The notes beneath the pieces were generated by a model. It saw nothing but the letters and a program-made list of their open reading frames with translations, made no database searches and had not been told where the DNA came from. From positions 22,232,002 through 22,296,001 of the forward strand of contig NC_073693.1 in assembly GCF_029784155.1 (NCBI RefSeq): a stretch of DNA of 64,000 bases, read 5' to 3'. Shown here in pieces: positions 63,611 through 64,000 of this stretch (positions are counted from its first letter, which is position 1; each line of letters begins with the position of its first letter). Position numbers and translations under genes: made by a program. This DNA comes from Uranotaenia lowii (lineage: Eukaryota; Arthropoda; Insecta; Diptera; Culicidae).

Positions 63611-64000
63611 CAGGGTGGCCAGCAAGTTTCCATTTTCAAATTCCCGGGTTTTCCCGGTTTTTTCGATCGAGATATCATAAGCTTCCCAGTTTTAAAATTC
63701 AGAAATGCTTATTTTTATCAGGATTTTTTAACCAAAATAAGAGTTTTTTTAGGTTCAACGTAAGGTTATTCAGATAACGATGATGTTTGTTGGGATTTCT
63801 ACAAAAAAATAATTTAAGCAGGTTTAAATGCAAAGGATTAAGAAAATAATTGATGCCTTTAGAATCAGAGAGTTGAAGTGCCAAAGCAATTTTTTTTTTG
63901 ATGATTTTGTCAACGCTTTTTCGATTGACTTGAAACGGTGATGTTCCAATTAAAAAATTTTTAATCGCATACAGAATTTGACTGTTGAGCTCAAATTTCT
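63611..64000. mobile_element. Left end of a hAT-like MITE running out of the window
   Basis: It starts CAGGGTGGCCAGCAAGTTTC and continues with CCCGGGTTTTCCCGG, a typical hAT-type terminus. The other end is beyond 64000, so the duplication cannot be checked. Confidence 0.45.

Noticed and set aside
1..64000. CRISPR array, operon or bacterial insertion sequence
   Set aside because: The window is eukaryotic with spliced genes. The tandem repeats lack spacer structure, and all mobile elements are eukaryotic families.

Overview
This is eukaryotic nuclear DNA, almost certainly from a mosquito (Culicidae). The evidence is spliced genes with kilobase introns, a very high transposon load, insect-type LTR and non-LTR retrotransposons, and Tc1-mariner relatives with the MDDETYV motif of the mosquito DD37E group. 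The species cannot be read from the sequence. There are no prokaryotic operons and no CRISPR array.

Only two host genes are convincingly present. (1) On the + strand, a three-exon gene (coding 11612-24991) encodes a 192-residue Mpv17/PMP22-family membrane protein closest to peroxisomal membrane protein 2 (PXMP2). Its two introns (7.1 and 5.7 kb) are packed with DNA transposons. Its UGA stop is followed, in the same frame, by 45 further sense codons of normal coding character, which makes it a stop-codon readthrough candidate. (2) On the - strand, the 3' part of an SR-repeat splicing factor gene (about 52444-56866) matches the SRRM2/3/4 ancestor, Srrm234. One splice donor can join either of two terminal exons. 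The proximal exon gives an RS tail ending in six arginines. The distal exon completes an eMIC domain, the enhancer of neural microexon splicing. The 5' part of this gene, with the cwf21 domain, is not visible and should lie beyond the right edge.

Between the two genes lies about 20 kb of nested transposons (26436-46303). A Ty3/Gypsy-type element (gag and pol joined by a probable -1 frameshift) is flanked by two near-identical 1.73-kb repeats that are best read as its LTRs. The left repeat is split by a hAT-type MITE with a perfect 8-bp target duplication. That MITE is split in turn by a complete BEL/Pao element with 783-bp LTRs, a 5-bp target duplication and one intact 2119-codon ORF. The BEL Gag begins with two PHD-type zinc fingers.

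The remainder is older debris. It includes LINE fragments (3, 7-9, 22-24, 50-51 and 58 kb), a Copia remnant lacking its centre (47.3-48.9 kb), a Tc1-like element (14-15 kb), and a hAT remnant with a perfect target duplication (16.9-18.1 kb). A 1.2-kb palindromic foldback element sits in intron 2 of the PXMP2-like gene. There are also DD37E mariner copies at both window ends and tandem repeats at 15.6-16.6 and 63.2-63.6 kb. The first 11 kb, apart from LINEs, and the 57-64 kb stretch hold no recognisable gene.
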